A stretch of DNA of 19,299 nucleotides, from NCBI GenBank assembly GCA_938008575.1, contig CALLKB010000051.1, positions 1 through 19,299 on the forward strand. The letters are read 5' to 3'. The translations under genes were made by a program, and so were the position numbers. The first letter of the stretch is position 1; each line of letters begins with the position of its first letter. The notes under the pieces are model-generated. The model saw nothing but the letters and a program-made list of their open reading frames with translations. It did not search any database and was not told the DNA's origin. Below are positions 1-7,781 of this stretch, piece after piece. The DNA comes from an uncultured Cytophagaceae bacterium. Lineage in GTDB: Bacteria; Bacteroidota; Bacteroidia; Cytophagales; Spirosomataceae.

Positions 1-40
1 CTTTTGGGTCCTTTTTTTTGTATATTTTTTATTTTCTTTT

Positions 41-83
41 ATCTATACTCTCTTATCTCTAATCTATACTCTATAATCTCTTA
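41..83. repeat. Short imperfect 21-bp tandem repeat downstream of rlmD
   Basis: Two adjacent copies start with ATCTATACTCT, at 41-51 and 62-72, so the period is 21 bp. They fill the AT-rich stretch just past the rlmD stop codon, and the second copy runs into it. Positions 1-40 are T-rich without a visible dyad. I see no gene or convincing terminator in 1-80, and no function can be assigned. Confidence 0.45.
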
Positions 84-1499
84 TCTAAGTTTCAAGCGAA
101 CTATATTCTCCACATGATGCGTCTGCGGGAACATATCCACGGGATGTACGACATCAACCTCATAAGCTACATCCAATAAAGCTAAATCACGCGCTTGCGT
201 AGCTGGGTTACAACTTACATATACGATTTTCTTCGGTTTTACAGCTAAGATTTGGTTGACTACATCCAAATCCATTCCCGCACGCGGAGGATCTGTGATG
301 ATAACATCCGGTGCACCATGAATCGCGATGAACGCTTCTGTTAACACCTTTTTCATATCGCCAGCAAAGAAAGTTGCATTTGTAATCCCATTTAATTCGG
401 CATTAATTTTTGCATCTTCTACGGCCATTTCCACATATTCTAAACCAACGACTTTAGTCGCATGTTTGGCAAGAAATAGACCAATGGTTCCCGTTCCTGT
501 GTATAAGTCATATACAACCTCATTGCCTTGGAGGTCAGCGTATTCGCGGACCAACTGGTATAATTTCAAGGCTTGTTTGGCATTCGTTTGGAAGAAGGAT
601 TTAGGGCCGATTTGAAATTTCAAATCTTCCATCGTTTCAACCATGAATGGTTTTCCATGGTAGCAAACAACTTCTAAATCATGAAAAGTATCGTTTCCTT
701 TTTGGTTAACAACATAGTTTAATGAGGTAATCATGGGAAATGAAGATTTCAAATATTCCATGACCAATTTAATTTCTTCCTCCGTTGCATAGGCGAACTG
801 AACAGTGACCATCCATTCGTCGGTAACCGTATTTCGAATAATCAAATTACGCAATGCGCCCTCTTGTTGGTTTTTCAATTCATAATATGAGATACCATTC
901 GCATTAGCAAAATCACGCACACCATTACGAATGGCATTCGATGGATCGGGTTGTAGGTAACAATGATCCACGGGTAAAATCTTATCAAAACGACCTGGAA
1001 CATGGAATCCTAAGGCATTCATGTTGCCTAAATCTTCTTTTCCAATTTCATCTTCTGTCAACCAACGCGCACAAGAAAATGTGAATTCTAGTTTATTTCG
1101 GTAATAATATGTCTCTTCTGAACCTAGAATGGGTTGAAATTCGGGCAATTTCACCTTCGCGATACGCGTCAAATTGTCTTTAACTTGTTGGGCCTTAAAT
1201 GCCGTTTGCGATTCATAAGAAACATGCTGCCATTTACAGCCTCCACAAATCCCAAAATGACTACAAGCAACCTCGGTACGATGTTTAGAAAGTGGTTGTA
1301 TATTAATTGCTTGCGCTTGTTTAAAGCTTTTCTTTGACTTTATAATACGCAAGTCGGCGATATCACCCGGAGCCACCGCACCTTGCACAAAAATTACCTC
1401 ATCGTTCACTTTGGCAATACATTTCGCCTCCGCGGCAAAATCCAAAATGGCGATTTGTTCCAACACCACTGGGGCTTTCTTTTCTTTTTTCTTACTCAT
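81..1499 (-). CDS. rlmD: 23S rRNA (uracil-5-)-methyltransferase RlmD (RumA/TrmA family)
   Basis: SAM-dependent methyltransferase that makes 5-methyluridine in 23S rRNA (U1939 in E. coli numbering). An N-terminal TRAM-like region is followed by the iron-sulfur cysteines C79, C85 and C88 (CSHFGICGGC) and C180 (HCYLQ). Then come the SAM-binding loop DLYTGTGTIGL (about residues 331-341), ITDPPRAGM, and the catalytic-cysteine motif YVSCNPATQARDL (C430). The 472-residue length is typical of the family. The start is taken as the ATG at 1499. An in-frame GTG at 1517 would add six residues, but it overlaps the -7 box of a well-formed promoter (TTG-N19-TATTTTTG), so it is unlikely to be in the transcript. 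RlmD and RlmCD-type paralogues differ in target base; the target here is by family assignment. The gene is divergent from the SDR gene. Confidence 0.93.
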   Translation of the reverse strand: MSKKKEKKAPVVLEQIAILDFAAEAKCIAKVNDEVIFVQGAVAPGDIADLRIIKSKKSFKQAQAINIQPLSKHRTEVACSHFGICGGCKWQHVSYESQTAFKAQQVKDNLTRIAKVKLPEFQPILGSEETYYYRNKLEFTFSCARWLTEDEIGKEDLGNMNALGFHVPGRFDKILPVDHCYLQPDPSNAIRNGVRDFANANGISYYELKNQQEGALRNLIIRNTVTDEWMVTVQFAYATEEEIKLVMEYLKSSFPMITSLNYVVNQKGNDTFHDLEVVCYHGKPFMVETMEDLKFQIGPKSFFQTNAKQALKLYQLVREYADLQGNEVVYDLYTGTGTIGLFLAKHATKVVGLEYVEMAVEDAKINAELNGITNATFFAGDMKKVLTEAFIAIHGAPDVIITDPPRAGMDLDVVNQILAVKPKKIVYVSCNPATQARDLALLDVAYEVDVVHPVDMFPQTHHVENIVRLKLR

Positions 1500-1516
1500 G
1501 CTGCTAAAAATGTGCA

Positions 1517-1546
1517 CAAAAATACGGCTTTATGTGGGCAAGCCAA
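1517..1546 (-). promoter_or_regulatory. Bacteroidota-type promoter of rlmD
   Basis: Read on the minus strand, TTG (1546-1544) is followed after exactly 19 bases by TATTTTTG (1524-1517). This is a perfect match to the Bacteroidota housekeeping consensus TTG-N19-TAnnTTTG. Transcription would begin near 1510, leaving a leader of roughly a dozen bases before the ATG at 1499. The promoter therefore decides the start codon of rlmD. Confidence 0.7.
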
Positions 1547-1590
1547 CCAATTCAAGATAAAACCTTAACTTCGTAAGCAAATTAATTTAC

Positions 1591-2397
1591 ATGAAGAATC
1601 AAGTTGTTATCATCACTGGAGCTAGTTCGGGTATCGGCAAAGCATTGGCATTTGAATTTGGGAGACAAGGTGCGATAATTGTTATTACTGGCCGCAATCA
1701 ATCGAAGCTGAACGAAGCTGCGTCAGAATTACAAGCGGCTAACATCCTTCAGCATGCCATTGTTTGTGATAGTAGCTCAGAGGAACAAACTCGAAAGATG
1801 ATACAAGAAGTTGTTGATCGATTTGGCAGAATCGACTTATTAATCAATAACGCGGGTATATCGATGCGATCAATGTTTGAGACCGTCGACCTTCAAGTTC
1901 TTAAACAGGTCATGGACATTAATTTTTGGGGAACTGTCTATGCGACACATGCTGCCCTACCATATTTAAAACAAAGTAAAGGAGGTATCATTGGAATCTC
2001 ATCGATTGCTGGTTATCGAGGATTACCCGTTCGCACGGGTTATTCCGCATCAAAATTTGCGATGAATGGATTCTTGGAGGCATTACGCACTGAGTTAATT
2101 GGAACGGGCGTTCATGTGTTAACGGCTTGTCCAGGATTTACGGCATCTAATATTCGAAATGCATCCTTAACAGGTGATGGAAGTATTGCTGGAGAAACGA
2201 TGCGCGAGGAAGACAAAATGATGTCGGCGGAGGAAGTAGCTTTCGAAATCAGAAAAGCCTATGAAGCTAAAAAGAAAACACTTGTATTAACCTTCCAAGG
2301 TAAATTGACCGTATTTTTAAACAAATGGTTAAATAGTTTGATGGACAATTTGGTTTATAATACACTGAAAAAGGAAAAAGATAGCCCCTTAACATAA
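1591..2397 (+). CDS. Short-chain dehydrogenase/reductase (SDR) family oxidoreductase
   Basis: Classical SDR with a Rossmann fold and NAD(P) as cofactor. Visible motifs are the glycine-rich TGASSGIG (residues 9-16), D60 and NNAG (86-89), and the catalytic set N111, S138 and Y151-x3-K155 (YSASK). PGF follows at 181-183. The 268 residues include a C-terminal extension of about 40 residues with a hydrophobic, amphipathic stretch (about 236-258), common in membrane-associated SDRs of this subgroup. R35 after the second strand (TGRN) suggests NADPH preference. The substrate cannot be read from sequence. It is transcribed away from rlmD and ends at a shared hairpin. A one-mismatch -7 box (TAACTTCG, 1566-1573) lies upstream but has no matching TTG. 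No evidence links it to the oxidase cluster. Confidence 0.88.
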   Translation: MKNQVVIITGASSGIGKALAFEFGRQGAIIVITGRNQSKLNEAASELQAANILQHAIVCDSSSEEQTRKMIQEVVDRFGRIDLLINNAGISMRSMFETVDLQVLKQVMDINFWGTVYATHAALPYLKQSKGGIIGISSIAGYRGLPVRTGYSASKFAMNGFLEALRTELIGTGVHVLTACPGFTASNIRNASLTGDGSIAGETMREEDKMMSAEEVAFEIRKAYEAKKKTLVLTFQGKLTVFLNKWLNSLMDNLVYNTLKKEKDSPLT

Positions 2398-2430
2398 AAA
2401 GCCCTGCCAGACAAAATCCAGCAGGTGCTT
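2394..2430. terminator. Hairpin terminator between convergent genes (works best on the minus strand)
   Basis: AAGC-CCTGC (2399-2407) pairs with GCAGG-T-GCTT (2421-2430), with one bulged T and a 13-base loop. On the minus strand the stem is followed directly by TTTTT, a standard intrinsic terminator for the Crp-like gene. On the plus strand it follows the SDR stop codon but lacks a T-tract. Confidence 0.75.
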
Positions 2431-2457
2431 AAACCCATTTAACTTACCACTCTATAT

Positions 2458-2841
2458 TTATACTTTGACGGTCTGCAAATCAAGTTGGCTTGTAAACTCC
2501 AACATCATCGATTCGAAATAATCTTTTGCATGGTCAAATTCAGTAATCAATTGATTAAAATAGGCTCGATCAAAAACGAGAAACTCGGACTTTTCTGTAG
2601 TCATTGCCGTACACGCATATTTCCCAGCATGTAATACTTCCTGGATACCAATGAAAATAGGCTTATTAGCGATTAACAAGCTCTTATTTTCATTGGGCCA
2701 TTCAAGTAAAATAGAACCACAGTGTAAGTAAAATACAAATTCAGCCTTCTGACCTTGGCGGAACAAAAATTCATCGGCGAGATATTTAATCTCGATCCCA
2801 CTCGCTAATACCTTTTTTCCTGTTTCCAAAAACTGTTCCAT
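2458..2841 (-). CDS. Stand-alone Crp-like cyclic-nucleotide-binding-type sensor domain, no HTH
   Basis: A 127-residue protein resembling only the N-terminal beta-roll of Crp/Fnr regulators. Supporting stretches are EFLFRQGQKAEFVFYLHCGSI (about 23-44), typical of the first strands, and FLVFDRAYFNQLI (about 87-99), followed by a long helix like the Crp dimerisation C-helix. The protein stops there. The roughly 70-residue winged-helix DNA-binding domain is absent, and only 28 bp separate the stop codon from the terminator, so no frameshifted HTH is hidden downstream. The classical cAMP-binding signature is not clear, so the ligand is unknown. It is divergent from ccoI and shares a 136-bp regulatory region with Fnr-like dyads. 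I infer a role as a signal-binding accessory or antagonist in cbb3 regulation; a decayed Crp gene is the alternative. Confidence 0.7.
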   Translation of the reverse strand: MEQFLETGKKVLASGIEIKYLADEFLFRQGQKAEFVFYLHCGSILLEWPNENKSLLIANKPIFIGIQEVLHAGKYACTAMTTEKSEFLVFDRAYFNQLITEFDHAKDYFESMMLEFTSQLDLQTVKV

Positions 2842-2850
2842 GCCTCGTCA

Positions 2851-2866
2851 TTTTGACAGTTCAAAA
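2851..2866. promoter_or_regulatory. Perfect 16-bp dyad overlapping the -7 box of the Crp-like gene
   Basis: TTTTGA-CAGT-TCAAAA is a perfect inverted repeat with 6-bp arms. It overlaps the minus-strand -7 box (2869-2862) and the expected start of transcription, ten bases before the ATG of the Crp-like gene. That location suits a repressor operator. The TGA-N4-TCA core is two bases shorter than the usual Crp/Fnr spacing, so the binding protein is unknown. Confidence 0.4.
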
Positions 2867-2905
2867 GTAGGAGCATAATCTGATAAGAATTATGACAATC
2901 ATCAG
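2862..2905 (-). promoter_or_regulatory. Probable activator-dependent promoter of the Crp-like gene with an Fnr-type box
   Basis: On the minus strand, TACTTTTG (2869-2862) fits the TAnnTTTG -7 consensus exactly, and there is no TTG at the -33 position. Instead an Fnr-type dyad, CTGAT-GATT-GTCAT (2905-2892), is centred 36.5 bp upstream of the last G of the -7 box, about -41 from the expected start. That is the classic class II activator position. It matches TTGAY-N4-RTCAA at 8 of 10 positions. The same 36.5-bp spacing recurs upstream of ccoS. Confidence 0.45.
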
Positions 2906-2914
2906 GTTAATTGG

Positions 2915-2928
2915 TGTGATTTATCACA
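2915..2928. promoter_or_regulatory. Perfect dyad TGTGATTTATCACA upstream of ccoI
   Basis: TGTGAT-TT-ATCACA is a perfect inverted repeat in the divergent region between the Crp-like gene and ccoI. Its centre is 35.5 bp upstream of the last G of CATCTTTG (2950-2957), a -7-like box with one mismatch, so it too could act as a class II site for ccoI. The half-sites look Crp-like (TGTGA), but the spacer is 4 rather than 6 bases, so a canonical Crp site is not shown. Confidence 0.45.
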
Positions 2929-2977
2929 TAAATCCACTACTTTTTCAATCATCTTTGTCTTCATAAGGTATTGCTAT

Positions 2978-5419
2978 ATGCTAATTGAACTTGACAGTCC
3001 AGTAATTGAAAAGAAAACAGCATGTTTTCATTGTGGTGAAACTTGTGATGAGGAAATCATTCAATACGACCAAAAGTCATTTTGTTGCCATGGATGCGAG
3101 CAGGTTTACAAGTTACTTTCCGAAAATGCATTAGGCGATTATTATACTTGCGACATTAATCCTGGCAAAGCTCCATCAGCCCAAAATTTCGATTTCCTAA
3201 ATCATCCCCATTTCCGAGATCAATTAATTAGTTTTTCGAATAAAGGGATTTCAAAAGTACATTTTCATTTACCTGCAATCCATTGCCGTTCTTGCCTGTA
3301 TTTATTAGAGAATTTAGCGAGAATAGAGCCCGCTGTGGTGAAATCAAATCTAAATTTTGGTAAGAAGGAATTAACTGTTTGGTTTACGGAGGGCCAAATT
3401 GACCTTGGCAGTTTAGCAAGCTTATTGGCCCGTTTGGGATATGAGCCTTTGATAGATTCAGGAGAGGAGCAGGCCCAACAAAGGAAGCTCTCAAGCCAAC
3501 AAAATCAATTGTTTTTAAAATTGGGCATTGCTGGATTTTGTGCTGGCAATGCGATGCTTTTTAGTTTTCCAGAGTATTTAGGAATTGAGTCAGGAAGCTT
3601 AAAAAGCTTGTTTGGGTATATCAATATCGCATTAGGTAGCATCGCTGTATTTTATTCGGGTTCAGATTATTTCAAAAATGTCTGGTCGCATTTGAAATTA
3701 AAAAAGTTGACAATCGAGCTACCGATCTTATTAGGTATATTAGTTGGTTATTTAAGGAGTGTTTACGAGGTTTTCTCTCATACAGGCGCGGGCTATATCG
3801 ATTCAGTTTCGGGTCTTTTATTTTTTCTTTTAATTGGAAAATGGTTCCAACAAAAATCCTTCGATTTTCTTTCTTTCGAGCGGAATTACAAATCCTATTT
3901 TCCTTTAGTTATCAGTAAGCTAATTCAAGGGAAAGAGCAAACATGTCCTTTGGAGGAAATCGAAGTTGGCGATCACCTTATTATTCGAAATCAGGAAATC
4001 ATACCAGCCGATGCCATATTAGTAAAAGGTAAAAGCCAAATGGATTATAGTTTTGTCACAGGTGAAAGTGAATATATTACCTTAGAACCTGGCAATTCGA
4101 TGTATGCCGGCGGAAGACATCAAGGGGAATTGATTGAGATTGAAATCAAAAAAGCGTTAAACCAAAGTCATCTCACCCAATTATGGGAACAACAGGCTTT
4201 TAAAGACCCCAATCACAAAACGGAAAATTGGGAGAACTTTGCTAATCAAGTAGGGGCGTATTTTACCCTTGTACTATTGAGTTTAGCCGCAGTGGTGGGT
4301 GTTTATTGGTTCCAACATGATCCTAGCAAATGGCAAAACGCAGTTGTCAGTGTATTGGTCATTGCTTGCCCATGTGCTTTGGCTATTTCATATCCTTTTG
4401 CACTAGGACATGGCATTCGTTGGATGGCAAAATTCAATTTCTTTATCAAGGATATTCAAGCTTTCGAACGGATGTCACAAGTAGACACTCTTGTATTTGA
4501 TAAAACAGGTACCTTAACACTACATCAAGACGATCAACCTACATTTCATTTAATTCGGGAATTAAGTCCATTGGAAAAACGCGTCATCTTTTCGATGGTC
4601 AACCAATCAACACATCCTTTATCTAGGCAATTAACGAAGCATTTCCAGGCAGAAAAATTGAACAGCACCGAGCCTTTGGAATCCATCATGGAAATTCCGG
4701 GAAAAGGGATAGAAGCGCAACAGGGTGGAATAAAATACCAAGTTGGCCACGCGCGCTTCACGGGACATGCACTTGAAAAGCATCAAGATTTTATCCGATC
4801 GGAAAGTCAATTATTTATTCGAATCGGGGAGGAGCCTATCGGTTACATTGAATTTCCTTGGCAAAATCGAGAGGGAGTCGAATATATGATTCATGCCTTG
4901 CAAGCAAATTATGAGGTTTATATGCTTTCTGGAGATAAGCAAAGTCATGCCGGGTCTTTGTTGGATTGGTTTCCTAATGAATCATACTATCAATTTGAAT
5001 GTAGTCCATTGGATAAAATGCAATTCATTCAATCGCTACAGGCGCAAGGTAAAAAAGTAGCGATGATTGGGGATGGCTTGAATGATGCAGGTGCATTAAA
5101 GCAAGCACAAGTAGGGATAGCGATATCTGAAGATCATTTACATTTCACACCTTCTAGTGATGCAATCTTACAAGGAAAACAACTCATTCATTTACCGGTA
5201 TTCCTCAAATTTGCCCGATTTGGCCTACAGTTAATTAAGGCTAGCTTTTTATTGTCATTGGTCTATAATCTTTTTGGCTTAAGCTATGCGATACAAGGCA
5301 CCCTATCACCGCTCATTGCAGCCATTCTGATGCCCGTAAACTCACTCAGCATGCTCTTCATTGCCAATATCGGCATGAACCTGAAGGGCAGAAGCTTAAA
5401 ATCATATATAGAAAAATGA
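2978..5419 (+). CDS. ccoI: CcoI/FixI-type copper-transporting P1B ATPase for cbb3 oxidase assembly
   Basis: Membrane Cu+ pump thought to supply the CuB site of cbb3 oxidase. The 813 residues hold an N-terminal cysteine-rich metal-binding domain (C16, C19, C23, C36, C37, C40) and an HMA domain with C103-R-S-C106. Next come the membrane helices, the actuator motif TGES (361-364), the transmembrane CPC motif (464-466), the phosphorylation motif DKTGTLT (D508), the HP motif of P1B ATPases (546-547) and GDGLND (698-703). The cysteine-rich domain before the HMA separates the CcoI/FixI branch from ordinary CopA exporters. The gene is the first of the cbb3 cluster, 68 bp before ccoS. Its promoter region is shared with the divergent Crp-like gene. 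Confidence 0.95.
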   Translation: MLIELDSPVIEKKTACFHCGETCDEEIIQYDQKSFCCHGCEQVYKLLSENALGDYYTCDINPGKAPSAQNFDFLNHPHFRDQLISFSNKGISKVHFHLPAIHCRSCLYLLENLARIEPAVVKSNLNFGKKELTVWFTEGQIDLGSLASLLARLGYEPLIDSGEEQAQQRKLSSQQNQLFLKLGIAGFCAGNAMLFSFPEYLGIESGSLKSLFGYINIALGSIAVFYSGSDYFKNVWSHLKLKKLTIELPILLGILVGYLRSVYEVFSHTGAGYIDSVSGLLFFLLIGKWFQQKSFDFLSFERNYKSYFPLVISKLIQGKEQTCPLEEIEVGDHLIIRNQEIIPADAILVKGKSQMDYSFVTGESEYITLEPGNSMYAGGRHQGELIEIEIKKALNQSHLTQLWEQQAFKDPNHKTENWENFANQVGAYFTLVLLSLAAVVGVYWFQHDPSKWQNAVVSVLVIACPCALAISYPFALGHGIRWMAKFNFFIKDIQAFERMSQVDTLVFDKTGTLTLHQDDQPTFHLIRELSPLEKRVIFSMVNQSTHPLSRQLTKHFQAEKLNSTEPLESIMEIPGKGIEAQQGGIKYQVGHARFTGHALEKHQDFIRSESQLFIRIGEEPIGYIEFPWQNREGVEYMIHALQANYEVYMLSGDKQSHAGSLLDWFPNESYYQFECSPLDKMQFIQSLQAQGKKVAMIGDGLNDAGALKQAQVGIAISEDHLHFTPSSDAILQGKQLIHLPVFLKFARFGLQLIKASFLLSLVYNLFGLSYAIQGTLSPLIAAILMPVNSLSMLFIANIGMNLKGRSLKSYIEK

Positions 5420-5423
5420 AAAG

Positions 5424-5467
5424 TTGACAAAGGTCATAATTTTATTAAAGTAAAAAGCGGAATTTTG
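5424..5467 (+). promoter_or_regulatory. Candidate Fnr-type box and -7 element driving ccoSNOQP
   Basis: TTGAC-AAAG-GTCAT (5424-5437) matches the Fnr/HcpR-family pattern TTGAY-N4-RTCAA at 9 of 10 positions. Its centre is 36.5 bp upstream of the last G of GAATTTTG (5460-5467), a -7-like box with one mismatch to TAnnTTTG and no proper -33 TTG. The start of transcription would fall near 5472, giving an activator position close to -41. The nearby Crp-type response regulator is the obvious candidate protein; this is inference. Confidence 0.5.
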
Positions 5468-5487
5468 ATTAGCTAAATAAGAAGATT

Positions 5488-5640
5488 ATGGAAATTATGT
5501 ACGTCATGATTGGATTGAGTTTACTGATGGCCATTGGATTTTTGGCTGCATTTATTTGGTCGATACGTACGGGTCAGCAAGATGATTTAGTTACACCGAG
5601 TATGCGTATTTTATTGGAGGAAAAAGAGCAAAAAAATTAA
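5488..5640 (+). CDS. ccoS: CcoS, small cbb3 oxidase maturation protein
   Basis: A 50-residue protein beginning MEIMYVMIGLSLLMAIGF. It has one N-terminal transmembrane helix (about residues 4-26), then the family hallmark of a short polar stretch with GQQDDLVTPSMRILLEE. CcoS is needed for inserting haem and copper into the CcoN subunit in other bacteria. The length and the QxDDLxTPxxRIL pattern are typical. It lies between ccoI and the catalytic subunit, 13 bp upstream of ccoNO, in the usual I-S-N order of Bacteroidota cbb3 clusters. An Fnr-type box lies about 57 bp upstream of its start. Confidence 0.9.
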   Translation: MEIMYVMIGLSLLMAIGFLAAFIWSIRTGQQDDLVTPSMRILLEEKEQKN

Positions 5641-5653
5641 CAAATAAACGCTT

Positions 5654-7777
5654 ATGAGCACAAATACTACCACGTTAGAACAGTTTTCTTATGACAATAA
5701 GATCGTTCGAAACTTTGCCATTGCTACGATCATTTGGGGTATCGTAGGTATGTTGGTCGGTGTAATCATCGCCACCCAACTCTTTGAACCAGCGGCAAAC
5801 ATCACCCAATATGGCTCATTCGGCCGTATTCGTCCATTACATACCAATGCGGTTATTTTTGCTTTTGTGGGGAATGCCATCTTTGCGGGTGTTTATTATT
5901 CCTTGCAACGACTATTGAAAGCGCGTATGTTCAGTGATTTCTTATCAAATCTCCATTTCTGGGGTTGGCAATTAATCATTGTATCAGCGGCGATAACATT
6001 GCCTTTAGGTATTACGACATCGCATGAGTATGCAGAATTAGAATGGCCGATAGATATTGCGATTACGTTGATTTGGGTGACTTTTGGTGTAAATATGTTT
6101 GGTACCATCTTCAAAAGAAGAGAGCGTCATTTATATGTAGCCATTTGGTTCTATATCGCAACTTTTATTACAGTTGCAGTTTTGCACCTGACGAATTCTA
6201 TGCAATTGCCTATTTCGGCATTTAAGTCTTATTATGTTTATGCTGGTGTACAGGATGCTTTGATTCAGTGGTGGTATGGCCACAATGCAGTTGCCTTTTT
6301 CTTAACAACACCATTCTTGGGCTTGATGTATTATTTCTTACCTAAAATGGCGAACCGTCCCGTGTATTCATATCGCTTATCGATTCTACACTTCTGGGCC
6401 TTGATCTTTATCTACATCTGGGCAGGACCTCACCATTTATTGTATTCGAGCTTACCTGATTGGGCACAATCATTAGGCGTTGTGTTCTCGATCATGTTGA
6501 TCGCTCCATCTTGGGGAGGTATGATTAATGGCTTGTTGACATTGCGTGGCGCATGGGATCAGGTACGTGAAAATTCGATCTTGAAATTCATGGTTGTGGG
6601 AATTACCTGCTATGGTATGGCGACTTTCGAAGGTCCGATGTTGAGCTTAAAAAACATTAATGCGATTGCCCACTTCACCGACTGGATTGTAGCACACGTT
6701 CACGTGGGAGCTTTGGGTTGGAATGGTTTCTTAACCTTTGCGATGTTATACTGGTTGGTTCCTCGCATTTTCCAAACAACGCTCTTCTCTGAAAAATTAG
6801 TTAAGACGCACTTCTGGATTGGTACCATTGGTATCGCCTTGTATGCCATTCCGATGTATATTTCAGGATTTACACAAGGGATGATGTGGAAGCAATTTAC
6901 TGCCGAGGGCACATTGCAATATGGAAACTTCTTGGATACAACCTTACAAGTTTTACCAATGCACATGATGCGAGCTGTGGGAGGAACTTTATATTTAGTT
7001 GGGGCAATCATCATGGCCTACAACTTATTCAAAACCATGGCACAGGGATCATTATTGGCGGATGAAGCAGCTGAAGCGGCTCCATTAGCTATCGATGAAC
7101 AACCTGAAGCAGGAGCACACTGGCACCGTTGGATTGAGCGTAAGCCGATTCAATTATTGGTTGCGTCTTTGATTATGATTTTAATTGGATCCTTGGTCGA
7201 ATTAATCCCAACATTCATGGTAAAATCAAATGTACCTACGATTGAGGCAGTTCAACCTTATACATCTTTGGAATTAGAGGGACGTGATATTTACATCCGC
7301 GAGGGTTGTGTCGGTTGTCACTCGCAATTGGTTAGACCTTTCCGTTCCGAAACAGAGCGTTACGGGGAATTCTCAAAATCTGGTGAATTCGTATACGATC
7401 ATCCGTTCTTGTGGGGATCGAAGCGTACGGGCCCCGATTTGCATCGTGAAGGTGGAAAATACCCAGATTCGTGGCATTATCACCACATGCGTGAACCGCA
7501 GTCGATGTCACCAGGTTCTATCATGCCTGCTTATGGAGTTTTATATGAGCAAAGCTTAAATACTTCTCAGACACAGGACAAATTGAATGCCATGAAAAAA
7601 TTGGGTGTTCCTTATTCAGATGCACAAATTCAACATGCTGTGGTAGATTTAAATAAGCAGGCGAAGGAAATTCAAGTACGTTTGGCGGGAGAAAAGATTA
7701 AAGTGGGGGCCGACAAAGAAATCATCGCTTTGATCGCTTATCTACAACGATTAGGTACTGACATCGCTAAAAAATAA
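5654..7777 (+). CDS. ccoN: cbb3-type cytochrome c oxidase, fused subunits I and II (CcoN-CcoO)
   Basis: Catalytic core of the high-affinity terminal oxidase, with CcoN (residues 1 to about 465) fused to CcoO (about 495-707). Ligands read off by motif are H63 and H350 for low-spin haem b, H348 for haem b3, and H210, H260 and H261 for CuB. Y254 sits at the cross-linked tyrosine position, and E326 is the conserved glutamate. All are offset by about three residues from the Pseudomonas stutzeri CcoN numbering. The CcoO part has one membrane anchor (about 500-520), the haem c motif CVGCH (552-556) and a likely axial Met at 624 (IMPAY). A charged, alanine-rich linker (466-490) joins the halves. Fusion of N and O is common in Bacteroidota, so this is not an assembly artefact. 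The reading frame is intact throughout. Confidence 0.96.
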   Translation: MSTNTTTLEQFSYDNKIVRNFAIATIIWGIVGMLVGVIIATQLFEPAANITQYGSFGRIRPLHTNAVIFAFVGNAIFAGVYYSLQRLLKARMFSDFLSNLHFWGWQLIIVSAAITLPLGITTSHEYAELEWPIDIAITLIWVTFGVNMFGTIFKRRERHLYVAIWFYIATFITVAVLHLTNSMQLPISAFKSYYVYAGVQDALIQWWYGHNAVAFFLTTPFLGLMYYFLPKMANRPVYSYRLSILHFWALIFIYIWAGPHHLLYSSLPDWAQSLGVVFSIMLIAPSWGGMINGLLTLRGAWDQVRENSILKFMVVGITCYGMATFEGPMLSLKNINAIAHFTDWIVAHVHVGALGWNGFLTFAMLYWLVPRIFQTTLFSEKLVKTHFWIGTIGIALYAIPMYISGFTQGMMWKQFTAEGTLQYGNFLDTTLQVLPMHMMRAVGGTLYLVGAIIMAYNLFKTMAQGSLLADEAAEAAPLAIDEQPEAGAHWHRWIERKPIQLLVASLIMILIGSLVELIPTFMVKSNVPTIEAVQPYTSLELEGRDIYIREGCVGCHSQLVRPFRSETERYGEFSKSGEFVYDHPFLWGSKRTGPDLHREGGKYPDSWHYHHMREPQSMSPGSIMPAYGVLYEQSLNTSQTQDKLNAMKKLGVPYSDAQIQHAVVDLNKQAKEIQVRLAGEKIKVGADKEIIALIAYLQRLGTDIAKK

Positions 7778-7781
7778 AGAT

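Noticed and set aside
1..40. T-rich stretch as a terminator of an upstream plus-strand gene or of rlmD
   Set aside because: No inverted repeat precedes the T-runs on either strand within the window.
1566..1573. TAACTTCG as the -7 box of the SDR gene
   Set aside because: One mismatch to consensus and no TTG 19 bases upstream; too weak to list as a promoter.
6700..7014. Minus-strand frame of 104 codons inside ccoNO
   Set aside because: It lies opposite highly conserved CcoN coding sequence and has no domain signature.
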